A program made the position numbers and the translations under genes. This document shows, in pieces, positions 44,292-53,295 of a stretch of DNA of 64,000 nt. Origin of the DNA: Risungbinella massiliensis (GTDB lineage Bacteria; Bacillota; Bacilli; Thermoactinomycetales; Thermoactinomycetaceae); NCBI RefSeq assembly GCF_000942395.1, contig NZ_LN812103.1, positions 313,393 through 377,392 of the forward strand, in the 5' to 3' direction. Under the pieces are notes generated by a model, which saw only the letters and a list, made by a program, of their open reading frames with translations, ran no database searches and was not told the DNA's origin. Each line of letters starts with the position of its first letter. Within the stretch, counting starts at the first letter, position 1.

Positions 44292-45719
44292 ATGTTAAAA
44301 GACCACGGAAATAATCACCGTGAGATTACCTTGCAACATGGCAAGCTTCATGTATTTGCCAATGACGAAGTATATGAGAACTTGGGACACAAAGTCTATG
44401 AGATGGCAGATAATAACCTTTCGATTCCACGAAATGTGTATATGAGCTATACGCCAGATGCTCATGTAGGAATTGGAACTTGTATTGGGACAACAGCGGT
44501 CTGGAATATGAAGGATGGTTTCGTTTCTCCTTCCATTGTTGGTTCTGACATCGGTTGTGGGATGCGTGTTCATCTGACACCACTTAAGAAAGAAGATATT
44601 GTCGATAAGAAATTGCGACGTGAGATGATTAAAGCAATTGAGAAATATGTACCTGCCAATGAGCGGGGTGCAACTCATTACCAAAACATCCGAGTGGAGA
44701 AGATTGTTTCGGAAGGAATTCATGGTCTACCTCCACAGTATGTACCCGATTACTATACGCCGAAAAATAGACGCTCTTTGACTCATGTAGAGCATGACAA
44801 GTTCACTTACGATACGGATTATCTTGATACGATTCCAGATAAAATGTGGAGTCGTGCTTGGCAACAAGTAGGGACACTTGGTGGAGGTAATCACTTTGTA
44901 GAGCTACAACATATCTCAATTCGAGAAGAAAATCGGGAGATTGCCGAGAAGTGGGGACTCTTCGATGGTCAAGTAGTGGTGATGATTCACTCCGGATCTC
45001 GTGCATGGGGCGGAATGCTTGGACCTAAATATACCAAGGATTTCCGAGCGGCGATGGAAAAATGGGGTGTGGGAACAGCAGATCCTAATTTGGTGTTTGC
45101 CCCGATTGATACAGAAGAAGGACAACGTTACCTTAACCTGATGTATTCTGCGCTGAATTATGCGGTGGTAAATCGTCATATGATTGCGTATGGCGTACGA
45201 GAAGGATTACGAGACGTCTTTGGAAGTGACATGGAGACACCAGTACTCTACGATTTGATGCACAATTATGCCCTCAAAGAATTCCATCGTAATCAACCAA
45301 TGCTGATCCATCGCAAAGGGACGACGAGAGCGTTGCCTGCAGGGCATTTTCTCAATCGAGAGGCATATAAAGAGACAGGGCATCCTGCCCTGATTCCAGG
45401 TTCGATGGGAACATCCTCTTACATCATGGTCGGAGAAACGAGTGGAGAGAAGAATTTCTATTCAATCTGTCATGGTGCTGGTCGAGTTCGTTCGCGACGT
45501 GCTACCAAAGAACTAGTTAGTGTAGATCAATTTGCTCAGTCCATGAAGGTAGGAACAGAAGAAGAAGTTCTAGTTAACCAACGAACACTACAAAGTATTT
45601 TGGACGAATGTCCGCAAGCGTATAAAGATGTCGATCAAGTGATTGATTCCGTTGTAGGAGCGGGTCTCGCCTCCGTTGTAGCAGAATGTAAACCGATGGC
45701 GGTCATCAAGGGGGTGTGA
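44292..45719 (+). CDS. rtcB: RtcB family RNA ligase
   Basis: Manganese- and GTP-dependent ligase that joins 2',3'-cyclic phosphate (or 3'-phosphate) and 5'-OH RNA ends. The 475 residues contain the family motifs: DAHVGIG at 56, GSDIGCGM at 85, the GGGNHF and HSGSR segments, and the guanylylated His in CHGAGR near residue 405. No archease or RtcA gene is next to it, and no RtcR. It has its own ribosome site GGGAAGTGAAGAGG. The likely role is RNA repair or tRNA repair after stress. Confidence 0.93.
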   Translation: MLKDHGNNHREITLQHGKLHVFANDEVYENLGHKVYEMADNNLSIPRNVYMSYTPDAHVGIGTCIGTTAVWNMKDGFVSPSIVGSDIGCGMRVHLTPLKKEDIVDKKLRREMIKAIEKYVPANERGATHYQNIRVEKIVSEGIHGLPPQYVPDYYTPKNRRSLTHVEHDKFTYDTDYLDTIPDKMWSRAWQQVGTLGGGNHFVELQHISIREENREIAEKWGLFDGQVVVMIHSGSRAWGGMLGPKYTKDFRAAMEKWGVGTADPNLVFAPIDTEEGQRYLNLMYSALNYAVVNRHMIAYGVREGLRDVFGSDMETPVLYDLMHNYALKEFHRNQPMLIHRKGTTRALPAGHFLNREAYKETGHPALIPGSMGTSSYIMVGETSGEKNFYSICHGAGRVRSRRATKELVSVDQFAQSMKVGTEEEVLVNQRTLQSILDECPQAYKDVDQVIDSVVGAGLASVVAECKPMAVIKGV

Positions 45720-45913
45720 TCACTACCTTATTTTTTTGACCAACATGTTGTTTTTTTTCTCCTAAAATGGGTAAAAGGATGGTAGTTTTGGCAAAATGGG
45801 TCTATCCTAAGAATACATCTTTATTGAAGGATATCACTTTATGTAAAGTGGTATTTAGACACTCCAGATGCAAATGGATAGAATAATAAGGTTAAGAGGA
45901 GGAAATGATTGTC

Positions 45914-46357
45914 ATGGCTCAAAATTTTTATTTTCAACAAATGCAAATGATGGTTCAACCAATGCGGGATGAACTTACCCAAGTTGGTTTTCAAGAGTTA
46001 ACTACTCCAGAAGAAGTAGATGCTGCGCTTCAAGGTGAGGGTTCGAAAGGCACTACACTTTTAGTAGTAAACTCTGTTTGTGGCTGTGCTGCAGGTCTTG
46101 CTCGTCCGGCTGTTGCACTATCTTTGAAAAACGAGAAAACACCAGCTCATCTCTATACCGTGTTTGCTGGACAGGATCGTGATGCAACTGCTCAAGCACG
46201 CAGTTACTTTAAAGAGTTACCTCCATCTTCGCCTTCTTTTGTTCTCATGAAAGATGGGAAAGTGGTTCATATGGTACATCGTCATGAGATCGAAGGCAAT
46301 TCATTGGAAGTAATCTCGCAATATCTCACCAACGCATATGATCAATATTGTGATTAA
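45914..46357 (+). CDS. bacilliredoxin (BrxA/BrxB family)
   Basis: A 147-residue protein with the bacilliredoxin motif VCGCAAG (Cys56 and Cys58). It removes bacillithiol from S-bacillithiolated proteins in the cytosol. The segment FAGQDRDATAQARSYF and the PPSSPSFVLMKDG stretch are typical. ATG at 45905 is an alternative start; AGGAGG lies between them, so both are possible and I prefer 45914 because it matches family N-termini. Single gene. Confidence 0.9.
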   Translation: MAQNFYFQQMQMMVQPMRDELTQVGFQELTTPEEVDAALQGEGSKGTTLLVVNSVCGCAAGLARPAVALSLKNEKTPAHLYTVFAGQDRDATAQARSYFKELPPSSPSFVLMKDGKVVHMVHRHEIEGNSLEVISQYLTNAYDQYCD

Positions 46358-46365
46358 TATCGATT

Positions 46366-46392
46366 CTCCCTGTACACTCAGGGAGCTTTTTT
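46366..46392 (+). terminator. terminator of the bacilliredoxin gene
   Basis: CTCCCTG pairs with CAGGGAG, followed by CTTTTTT. Confidence 0.85.
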
Positions 46393-46434
46393 GTTAGGGT
46401 AGTAGTATCCAACTACTGAACACGGGAGGACACG

Positions 46435-47391
46435 ATGGAATATCTCGTAAGTATCCTGTTATTTTTCTTTATTGCTGTGACGATTATGGTAAATGTTTGG
46501 TATCGTCAAGGAATCAAGAGTGTTAACAATCAGTCGCATCTGAAGCCATATTTGGGGATCCAAGAGACTGGAAATGATAAAATTCGCAACGAATTAATTC
46601 AATTGACGAGACATTTGGAGGCATCCTTTCCAGATCAATATGTAAACAAAGTAAAGGAACGGGTGTTGCGGGAACAGAAGATTGGTCTAACAGAGTGGGA
46701 TAATCGCTGGTTTGAATGGAAACGGTATTTTGTTCTCCGCTGTCTCGTACCGAATCTACCAATGCCTAGTCGTGAAATTGATGTGATCTGGCATGAAATG
46801 TTACATTTTCCCGAAGAGTACGAAGCTTTTTGTACTAATTTCATAGGAAAAACGATAGAACATCCCGAAAGAGCTAGTTCCAAAAAAACGACTCCTCATG
46901 AGAGAGCATGGTTTGATCTATTGTATATAACACTGTTTCAACCAACTCAATATAGTCCAGTTGTTTGGGGAGTATTTCTCAAAAATGCATTGTCCCAAAA
47001 CATGGTGAATGATTGGCTTACTCTTTCCAAAGAAGAGATTATCAAAAAGTATTTTTCGTTGGAAAACATGAATTATGTACCAGGATTGTGGAACATCGGG
47101 GACGATATGATCGAGAGAATCCGATCAAAATTCCATATGGTTGATCAACATGTTCAAATGTTTGACGGGGATCTAAATAAGTTTCGTTACAATCGCAAGT
47201 TACAACCATATGATCAGGACCCAACACTCAATATGCTAACAGGTGTTATTTTCCTTTCGATGGTGCATCAAGAACGTTTTCCAGAAATGTATTACCTTTT
47301 ATATGTCCGCTCGCATCCACAAGAAGTGAATGACTACACTGATTTGACTAACACACAACCACCTAAAAAACCACCTGCCAACTTTTCATAA
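46435..47391 (+). CDS. membrane-anchored protein with a GRDP-like (DUF1399) core
   Basis: A 318-residue protein with an N-terminal membrane segment (residues 4-22). The central sequence EIDVIWHEMLHFPEEYEAFC followed by GKTIEH matches the DxxWH...Y..C...G...H motif of glycine-rich domain-containing proteins (DUF1399, PF07173), known mainly from plants and fungi. The C-terminus is Pro-rich. Function unknown. It starts with a good GGAGGA site and ends in a strong terminator. Confidence 0.68.
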   Translation: MEYLVSILLFFFIAVTIMVNVWYRQGIKSVNNQSHLKPYLGIQETGNDKIRNELIQLTRHLEASFPDQYVNKVKERVLREQKIGLTEWDNRWFEWKRYFVLRCLVPNLPMPSREIDVIWHEMLHFPEEYEAFCTNFIGKTIEHPERASSKKTTPHERAWFDLLYITLFQPTQYSPVVWGVFLKNALSQNMVNDWLTLSKEEIIKKYFSLENMNYVPGLWNIGDDMIERIRSKFHMVDQHVQMFDGDLNKFRYNRKLQPYDQDPTLNMLTGVIFLSMVHQERFPEMYYLLYVRSHPQEVNDYTDLTNTQPPKKPPANFS

Positions 47392-47439
47392 AAAAACTCC
47401 CTATTCCCAAGTTTTGATGCTTGGGTTAGGGAGTTTTTT
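47390..47439. terminator. bidirectional terminator
   Basis: A long stem built on AAAAAACTCCCTA with TAGGGAGTTTTTT, plus an inner CCCAAG/CTTGGG pairing. It serves the GRDP-like gene and the convergent esterase gene. Confidence 0.85.
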
Positions 47440-47446
47440 CATTAGT

Positions 47447-48787
47447 TTATTTCACGATGATAGATGGGGTGATTTTTTCTAACCAAATAATACCATCATA
47501 TTGTTCTTTTGCCTTCATTAGTTCGAACGTAGAGCCAAAATGCGAAGCGCTCTGAGAACTGTACATCCATGATGTTCTTTTATTTTTTGGTGCTTTAGAT
47601 AAATCTAAGAACAGGTGAGGGTGATGAACTGATTTGAAAATGGACTCTATACTGTCAGAAGGGGGAATGGCAACGGGAATGATTGTTTTGTTATCGCTCG
47701 GCTCCAAACTTGCACCTGAGTATGCATAGATTCCCAATACATAGGACTGGTTCTTTAGGTGAGTAGGAAGATAGGTTCCCATGTTAGGACCTTGAACCTG
47801 AACCCAATCTTTGGTCATCTTGGTATTATCTTTTCGTACATGGTAGTTGTGACCCCAAACGATTACTTTTTCATGTGGGTAGATTTTGTCTGCAATTATG
47901 GTTAGATTTTCAGCCATCATACGATCTCGTTTAAAGAAAGTTAGATCTTCCAAGTTAGTAGGGTAGTCTTGTTGGCTTTCTTTAATTTCAAACGGAATGT
48001 AGTTCTCGATCATCCGAATGCGTAATTGGAGAGTTTCTTCCAAGATTTGAACCGCTTTTGGTTGATCTGGATATTGCTTTGCCAACTTGGCGCGATTTTG
48101 ACTCACGATTTTTGCAAGCTGTTGATATTTTTGTAATAGTGGGCTCTTTTTTTGTTGATATTCTTGGTAAGTAGTGCTTTTTCGTATGTCAGAGTATCCA
48201 TTCTCGGCTTGTTCTAATAAGGCTTTCGCTGTTGGATTTGCTTTTGCGATCCAATCTTTGGTACCGTCTAGAAATTTGTTAGACATGTTATTGATGTCAA
48301 AACCTATTAGATGTAGTGGATCTCCTTTTTGTTTTTGCTCTTGAAGATATTGAAACAACTCAATCAGATCTTGAGTATGCCAAGTAGCGTAGATGGAGTT
48401 TTTCATCGCTTCTTTAGCATCTAACTTTGAAAGATTTCGCTCTACTGTTCCTGTGTCGGATAAACCAGATTCAAAAGCAAGGACATCATAATCTAATTCT
48501 TCGTGAAGATATCGAATAATGCGTACCTTTGATTGATTGATCTCCGTCGAACCGTGAGTCATTTCACCTAAATGGACAATTCTTCTATCTTTCAAATATT
48601 TTTTTAGGACTTTTAGATCTTGTGTATCCGAACTAGTTGTGGAGTGGAGTTTTGCTACATGCTGTTTGGTCCACTTTTTCCAATCTTCTAGATTTCCGTC
48701 CTTGTTAGCTGCATGTAGGAGCGGTTGGAATAAAGAGAAAGTTGCCAGACAGACACTGGTTACCCCGATGAGAAGTTTTTGTTTCAT
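47447..48787 (-). CDS. secreted erythromycin-esterase-like protein
   Basis: A 446-residue member of the erythromycin esterase superfamily (PF05139). Residues 1-26 form a signal peptide (cleavage near LLHAA). The motifs LGEMTHGS, AFESG and VIVWGHNYHV are the conserved catalytic landmarks. Since it is exported and found in a common genomic setting, macrolide resistance is unlikely to be its main role. AGGAGGAACAG precedes the ATG. Single gene. Confidence 0.85.
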   Translation of the reverse strand: MKQKLLIGVTSVCLATFSLFQPLLHAANKDGNLEDWKKWTKQHVAKLHSTTSSDTQDLKVLKKYLKDRRIVHLGEMTHGSTEINQSKVRIIRYLHEELDYDVLAFESGLSDTGTVERNLSKLDAKEAMKNSIYATWHTQDLIELFQYLQEQKQKGDPLHLIGFDINNMSNKFLDGTKDWIAKANPTAKALLEQAENGYSDIRKSTTYQEYQQKKSPLLQKYQQLAKIVSQNRAKLAKQYPDQPKAVQILEETLQLRIRMIENYIPFEIKESQQDYPTNLEDLTFFKRDRMMAENLTIIADKIYPHEKVIVWGHNYHVRKDNTKMTKDWVQVQGPNMGTYLPTHLKNQSYVLGIYAYSGASLEPSDNKTIIPVAIPPSDSIESIFKSVHHPHLFLDLSKAPKNKRTSWMYSSQSASHFGSTFELMKAKEQYDGIIWLEKITPSIIVK

Positions 48788-48907
48788 CTGTTCCTCCTAA
48801 ATAAAAGATCGGGATTATATTAGCACGAAAATATACTCTATTCCTTATTATTAGAAGGATTTAAAAAGAGATTAAACTCGACTTAAACGAAAGTTAACCT
48901 GTGAAAT

Positions 48908-49837
48908 TTAGATGAATGGAAAGGAAGAATTATCTTGTGTACGCAACAAACTAATATCTCGTTGAATTGTTTTGAATTCCAATTCGCTTTTTGTTAACAA
49001 CTTAATATGTTTATAAAGTAATAAAAGGTTTTTTCGTATCTGACTAGGTTCTTCTTTTTCTGTTAATGCGTCTGTATAAAAGTAGCCAGCTAATCGGTAA
49101 GCTAGAAATAGCTCAGCACCTTCTGAATATTGAATTGGAATATCTACGCCTAATTTTTGTTTACACCAATTAGGTGGAATGATCGAGAGAATGGAAGAAA
49201 AAGAATGGAAGTCTTGGGTTGCACTTTTGAGGAGAGTTTGGATCGCCTCAGGACTCTTTTTTTCTTTTTTTCCTACGAATTTTAAGACGCTTTCTTCCTC
49301 GTGAATCTCTTTTAACCCTTTATACACTTTCCTCGCTAATACAAACTCTTGGTTTTCCAAGGCAGTCAATCTGTTGTTGATATAGAGAATGGATTTGACT
49401 ACGATCGAGACTGCTTCGGAGACGATGAGATAATTACTATGATAAAAATCGGTCAACTCTTGCAAAAACTGGCGGTATGATGTTTTCAGCTCTTTAGGAT
49501 CTGTAGTGTGATATAGGTTCGTTTCGGTCTGTGCGACCAGTTGAATTAATCTCGTATAGGCATCTAACTTTTTCATCGCATAAATATCTCGAATACCAGC
49601 GCGTTGTTGTTGTTTGGTCAGTTGAATGGTTTTGCTATTATAGATGGTTGAGATTCCAACCGTTGCCACAATGGAAAAAAGAGTGAGCGGGATGGTAACG
49701 ACTGCTGTTAGGATCGCTGCATCTACTTCAGGACTAAAATCATTATTTAGCCAAAAAGGTAGAAGATGGTACAACAAGATCACTACTACAAGTAGACCAA
49801 GGATCATGAGAAGGAATAGAGAAATGGATTTTTTCAT
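48908..49837 (-). CDS. hypothetical membrane protein
   Basis: A 309-residue protein with two N-terminal membrane segments (about residues 5-24 and 40-62), then a long helical cytosolic part. No family recognised. The ATG at 49837 follows AAAAGGAG; the frame continues 26 codons upstream without a ribosome site. The layout (two membrane helices plus helical domain) is that of many uncharacterised signalling or stress proteins. Confidence 0.6.
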   Translation of the reverse strand: MKKSISLFLLMILGLLVVVILLYHLLPFWLNNDFSPEVDAAILTAVVTIPLTLFSIVATVGISTIYNSKTIQLTKQQQRAGIRDIYAMKKLDAYTRLIQLVAQTETNLYHTTDPKELKTSYRQFLQELTDFYHSNYLIVSEAVSIVVKSILYINNRLTALENQEFVLARKVYKGLKEIHEEESVLKFVGKKEKKSPEAIQTLLKSATQDFHSFSSILSIIPPNWCKQKLGVDIPIQYSEGAELFLAYRLAGYFYTDALTEKEEPSQIRKNLLLLYKHIKLLTKSELEFKTIQRDISLLRTQDNSSFPFI

Positions 49838-50034
49838 GAAAGACTCCTTTTCGAAGGCATAATATTCTAACCATTGTAGCAATGGAAAGCTTCTTCGGAT
49901 CGGAGTTTTTGTCACAAAGTGATGGAAATGAGTAATAGATAGCTGGCTTTCTTAAGAAATGCTTAAGAAAGATTTTCTCAAAAAATTAATTTCTCCTTGA
50001 TATCTTTTATCTAATAGTGGCGAGGTGTTAGAAA

Positions 50035-50157
50035 ATGAATACTAGGAGAGAAAATAATGACCGATTCCATGATTTCCTTTCTGTTTTGTTATTTGGTGCC
50101 TTTCATTTGTGCGTTGCGCTTGATCTCCTTCTTTCATTTGTTGTATACAGCGAGTAA
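50035..50157 (+). CDS. small hydrophobic ORF 1, overlapping ORF 2
   Basis: 40 codons from ATG at 50035, with GAGGTG seven bases upstream. The product is hydrophobic after residue 13 (FLSVLLFGAFHLCVALDLLL). It overlaps the next frame by about 100 bases; only one of the two is probably functional, or the two are coupled. Confidence 0.35.
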   Translation: MNTRRENNDRFHDFLSVLLFGAFHLCVALDLLLSFVVYSE

Positions 50158-50188
50158 ATGGAAGACAAATGAAATGACCGCCAAGTAA
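50057..50188 (+). CDS. small hydrophobic peptide ORF 2 (toxin-like)
   Basis: 43 codons from ATG at 50057, eight bases after AGGAG. The peptide has a hydrophobic core (MISFLFCYLVPFICALRLIS) and a polar Lys-containing tail (SKWKTNEMTAK), the layout of small membrane toxins such as TxpA/Fst types. A strong terminator overlaps its end, so this is a compact transcript. Antisense RNA has not been identified. It may also be a harmless small membrane protein. Confidence 0.45.
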   Translation: MTDSMISFLFCYLVPFICALRLISFFHLLYTASKWKTNEMTAK

Positions 50189-50210
50189 GCTTCAACTGGC
50201 GGTCTTTTTG
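50176..50210 (+). terminator. terminator of the small-peptide gene
   Basis: GACCGCCA (50176-50183) pairs with TGGCGGTC (50197-50204), followed by five Ts. It overlaps the end of ORF 2. Confidence 0.85.
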
Positions 50211-50221
50211 ATGTTTTTACA

Positions 50222-50941
50222 TTAAGCAAAGAAATAGGAGAGTGCTCGTGGCAATTCACGTTGCCAAAATCCCCAAGTGTGGTCTCCTTCTTCTTCATAG
50301 AAAACAGATTGTGCTCCCTTTTCCTTAAGTAGTCGAGAAACTTCCCGATTTCGGGCTACTAAATCTAATGTTCCCATATGTGTTGGGACAGCAGTTTCGG
50401 ATTTTCCTACGGATAAATAGATTTTATATGCAGACAAAGAGGACTCATCGGAGATTGCTTCGATCGAAGCAGGTACAAACGCTCCAGATTGAGATAACAC
50501 TCTAGTACTAATCTCTGGATGCTTTAGGGCAATACTGAGCGAGACGGTTCCTCCCAAGGACGAGCCACCAATTACAATCTCTTCTGGATCAATTGGATAG
50601 CTGGTCTGGATCTTTGGCAATAACTCTCTAGTAAAAAACTGTATATGTGCCGTATGGCGGTTTCCAGCAGGAGAATATTCTGGTGTACGAACTTCTTTAT
50701 TCACTGGGATTCCAATGATGATCAAGGGACGAATCTGCCCTTCTTCTATCATTTTAGTTGCCTGGGTAACAATTCGACCTAGATTAAAGTAGTCGACTCC
50801 GTCATGTAAAAATAGTGCTGGATAGGTAGAAGAATGGTCATAACCAGGAGGTAAGAAAACAAGGATCTGTTTGTTTTCTTGAAGGTACTGACTCTCAATC
50901 GTTTCTTTGCGTATGGTACGTTTCGTATATTTGGTTTCCAT
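50222..50941 (-). CDS. alpha/beta-hydrolase esterase (esterase D/enterochelin esterase-like)
   Basis: A 239-residue hydrolase with the nucleophile Ser in GGSSLGG and the active-site His in GDHTW near the C-terminus. The pattern (LVFLPPGYD, LFLHDGVDY) matches the putative esterase family that includes iron-siderophore esterases (YbbA/Fes-like). No siderophore gene is nearby, so the substrate is not known. AGAGGGA precedes the ATG. Single gene. Confidence 0.82.
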   Translation of the reverse strand: METKYTKRTIRKETIESQYLQENKQILVFLPPGYDHSSTYPALFLHDGVDYFNLGRIVTQATKMIEEGQIRPLIIIGIPVNKEVRTPEYSPAGNRHTAHIQFFTRELLPKIQTSYPIDPEEIVIGGSSLGGTVSLSIALKHPEISTRVLSQSGAFVPASIEAISDESSLSAYKIYLSVGKSETAVPTHMGTLDLVARNREVSRLLKEKGAQSVFYEEEGDHTWGFWQRELPRALSYFFA

Positions 50942-51015
50942 TACCGATCCCTCTTTTCGAAATGCTTTACCTATACTATACCCCTAGATTTCCAAGTTTG
51001 GTGGATTACTACCTT

Positions 51016-51044
51016 TTGACGGAACGATCAAAATTTTTTAAAAT
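51016..51044 (+). promoter_or_regulatory. promoter of the acyl-CoA synthetase gene
   Basis: TTGACG and TAAAAT are separated by 17 bases. Transcription should start near 51050, directly before the cre box. Confidence 0.7.
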
Positions 51045-51052
51045 AAATAATA

Positions 51053-51066
51053 TGTAAGCGATTACA
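51053..51066 (+). promoter_or_regulatory. cre box (CcpA site)
   Basis: TGTAAGCGATTACA fits the B. subtilis cre consensus TGWAANCGNTNWCA at every position. It lies at the start of transcription, where CcpA would repress in the presence of glucose. Confidence 0.85.
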
Positions 51067-51084
51067 GATAAGGGAGGAACCAGA

Positions 51085-53028
51085 TTGCAGAAGGCAGCTT
51101 GGGTTCCAGATGAGACGTTTATTCGATCAACTAGATATGATCAATTCATGCGTAAATTAGGCTTCCAAGAGGTCGATGCGTTCTATGACAAATCGATCCG
51201 AGATATATCATGGTTTTGGGAAGAAGTAGTAAAGGAATTAAATTGGCAATGGACAGTACCGTATAACAAAGTAATGGATATGCAAGACGGCAAAGAACGT
51301 ACAAAATGGTTTATCGATGCTAAGTGTAATCTAACTTACAACTGTCTAGACCGCCATGTGGAGAATCATTCCTCTCGCAATCGTTTAGCTTTGGTTTGGG
51401 AAAGCGAGAATGGGAAAACTATCAAGTACACGTATCGAGAATTATTGCAACAGGTTCAAAAAGTTGCAAGTGGGTTACAACGTTTAGGAGTAGAAAAAGG
51501 CGATCGAATTGCAATCTATTTACCACTCATTGCCGAGAATGTAATCAGTCTATTAGCAATTGCGAGAATAGGGGCAATTGCGGTACCGTGCTTTTCCGGA
51601 TTTGAGGCGGATGCGGTGGCAATGAGGATTCAAGATAGTGAAGCGAAAATATTGATTACAGCAGATGGCTATTGGCGTAGAGGAAATCTTGTTGCCATGA
51701 AGGAAAAAGCCGATCGGGCGGCAGACCAGTCGCCTACTTTGGAGAAGGTGATAGTAGTACCGCTTATGGAGCGAAGTTTTGAAAAGAGACCTAACCAGGA
51801 TGTGAATTGGGAAACGCTCCTCACAGGTACCTGCACCGATACAAAGTTAGATCTTCGAGCAGAGGATCCTTTTATGCTGATCTATACCTCAGGCACTACA
51901 GGGAAACCAAAAGGAACGGTTCATGTTCATGCAGGCTTCCCGATTAAATCAGCTTTTGATGCCGGAATTGGGATGGATGTAGGACCAGGCGATGTATTGA
52001 CTTGGATGACGGATATGGGTTGGATGATGGGACCATGGATGGTATTTGGTGCCTTAGTTAATGGAGCTACTTTGGTTCTGTATGATGGCACTCCAGATTA
52101 TCCGAACCCTGGGCGTTTATGGAATCTTGTAGAAAAACATGGAATTACTCATTTAGGTATCTCTCCAACACTAATTCGGGTTCTCATGAAACAAGAGAAC
52201 AAATGGCATCAGAATGCCGATCTTTCGTCATTACGAGTGTTTGGCTCGACCGGAGAACCTTGGAATCCTGATCCGTGGAAATGGTTATTTGAACAAGTCG
52301 GTGAGAAAAAAGTTCCGATCTTTAACTATTCAGGAGGTACCGAAACGTCAGGTGGAATTCTGGCAAATGTGCTAGTTAAACCGCAAGTCCCTTGTGGGTT
52401 CAATGGAGCACTACCAGGGATGGCAATTGGGATTGTAGATGAGAACGGAGAAGAAGTCATAGGTGAAGTAGGAGAATTAGTGCTATATCAACCGTGGGTT
52501 GGGATGACGAATAGCTTTTGGAAAGCAGACGATCGATATTTGGAGACCTACTGGAGCCGCTTTCCCCAAACTTGGGTTCATGGAGATTGGGTAATGGAAG
52601 AAGATGGGCAGTATTTTATTACAGGACGCTCAGATGACACGATCAAAATCGCCGGAAAACGATTAGGACCCGCCGAGATGGAGTCGGTTCTCGTCCACCA
52701 CGAAAATGTTGTAGAGGCATGTACAGTAGGAGTACCAGATCCTGATAAAGGGGAATCAGCTGTCTGTTTTGTTGTGTTGCGTCAATCAGAAGCTGACCCA
52801 ACTAAATTAATGGAAGAGTTAAAGGAACTGGTCGGTAGTAAATTAGGAAAAGCCTTAAAACCTAAAGAGATCTGGATTGTAAGCGGCCTACCTAAGACAA
52901 GAAATGGCAAGGTGATGCGTCGTGTAGTACGGTCTGCCTACTTACAAAAAAATCTAGGAGATCTGTCGGCGTTGGAAAATCCAGATGTGGTACAAGAGTT
53001 TCAAACACTCTCTCCAAAAGTCAAATGA
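51085..53028 (+). CDS. AMP-dependent acyl-CoA synthetase (acetyl-CoA synthetase-like)
   Basis: Activates a short-chain acid to its CoA ester through an acyl-AMP. The 647 residues contain the P-loop YTSGTTGKPKG, the adenine site YSGGTETSG, the ITGRSDDTIKIAGKR hinge and the catalytic Lys in NGKVMRR. The N-terminal 80 residues resemble the ACAS_N domain. Acetate or propionate are likely substrates. The start is TTG at 51085, after GGGAGG. A perfect cre box at the promoter fits repression by glucose. Confidence 0.87.
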   Translation: MQKAAWVPDETFIRSTRYDQFMRKLGFQEVDAFYDKSIRDISWFWEEVVKELNWQWTVPYNKVMDMQDGKERTKWFIDAKCNLTYNCLDRHVENHSSRNRLALVWESENGKTIKYTYRELLQQVQKVASGLQRLGVEKGDRIAIYLPLIAENVISLLAIARIGAIAVPCFSGFEADAVAMRIQDSEAKILITADGYWRRGNLVAMKEKADRAADQSPTLEKVIVVPLMERSFEKRPNQDVNWETLLTGTCTDTKLDLRAEDPFMLIYTSGTTGKPKGTVHVHAGFPIKSAFDAGIGMDVGPGDVLTWMTDMGWMMGPWMVFGALVNGATLVLYDGTPDYPNPGRLWNLVEKHGITHLGISPTLIRVLMKQENKWHQNADLSSLRVFGSTGEPWNPDPWKWLFEQVGEKKVPIFNYSGGTETSGGILANVLVKPQVPCGFNGALPGMAIGIVDENGEEVIGEVGELVLYQPWVGMTNSFWKADDRYLETYWSRFPQTWVHGDWVMEEDGQYFITGRSDDTIKIAGKRLGPAEMESVLVHHENVVEACTVGVPDPDKGESAVCFVVLRQSEADPTKLMEELKELVGSKLGKALKPKEIWIVSGLPKTRNGKVMRRVVRSAYLQKNLGDLSALENPDVVQEFQTLSPKVK

Positions 53029-53295
53029 GATGGAACTGCTGTTAATGGGACTTTCCTTTCTATTGTAAATAATAGTTATTTATCCCTATCTAAACTTTGA
53101 TTTTCAAAGTCTTAAGGTGGGGTTTTTTTTATGCCAAAAATCGGGGGAAATTTTTGGGGATTCTGATACAATAGATTTTGTTCAATTTTGAACGAATTAG
53201 CAATAAAAAGCGACTAAAATTAAAGATACTTCTCGTATTGATACATAAGGAGAGATGATTCCATTTTCGGGAGAACAAAGAATGCACTTCCAGGA

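Noticed and set aside
44295..44723. Open frame on the minus strand inside rtcB
   Set aside because: No start with a ribosome site, and the frame mirrors codon bias of rtcB.
47447..48787. Macrolide resistance gene
   Set aside because: The family match is to erythromycin-esterase-like proteins, but the protein is secreted, and no mobile element or resistance context is visible.
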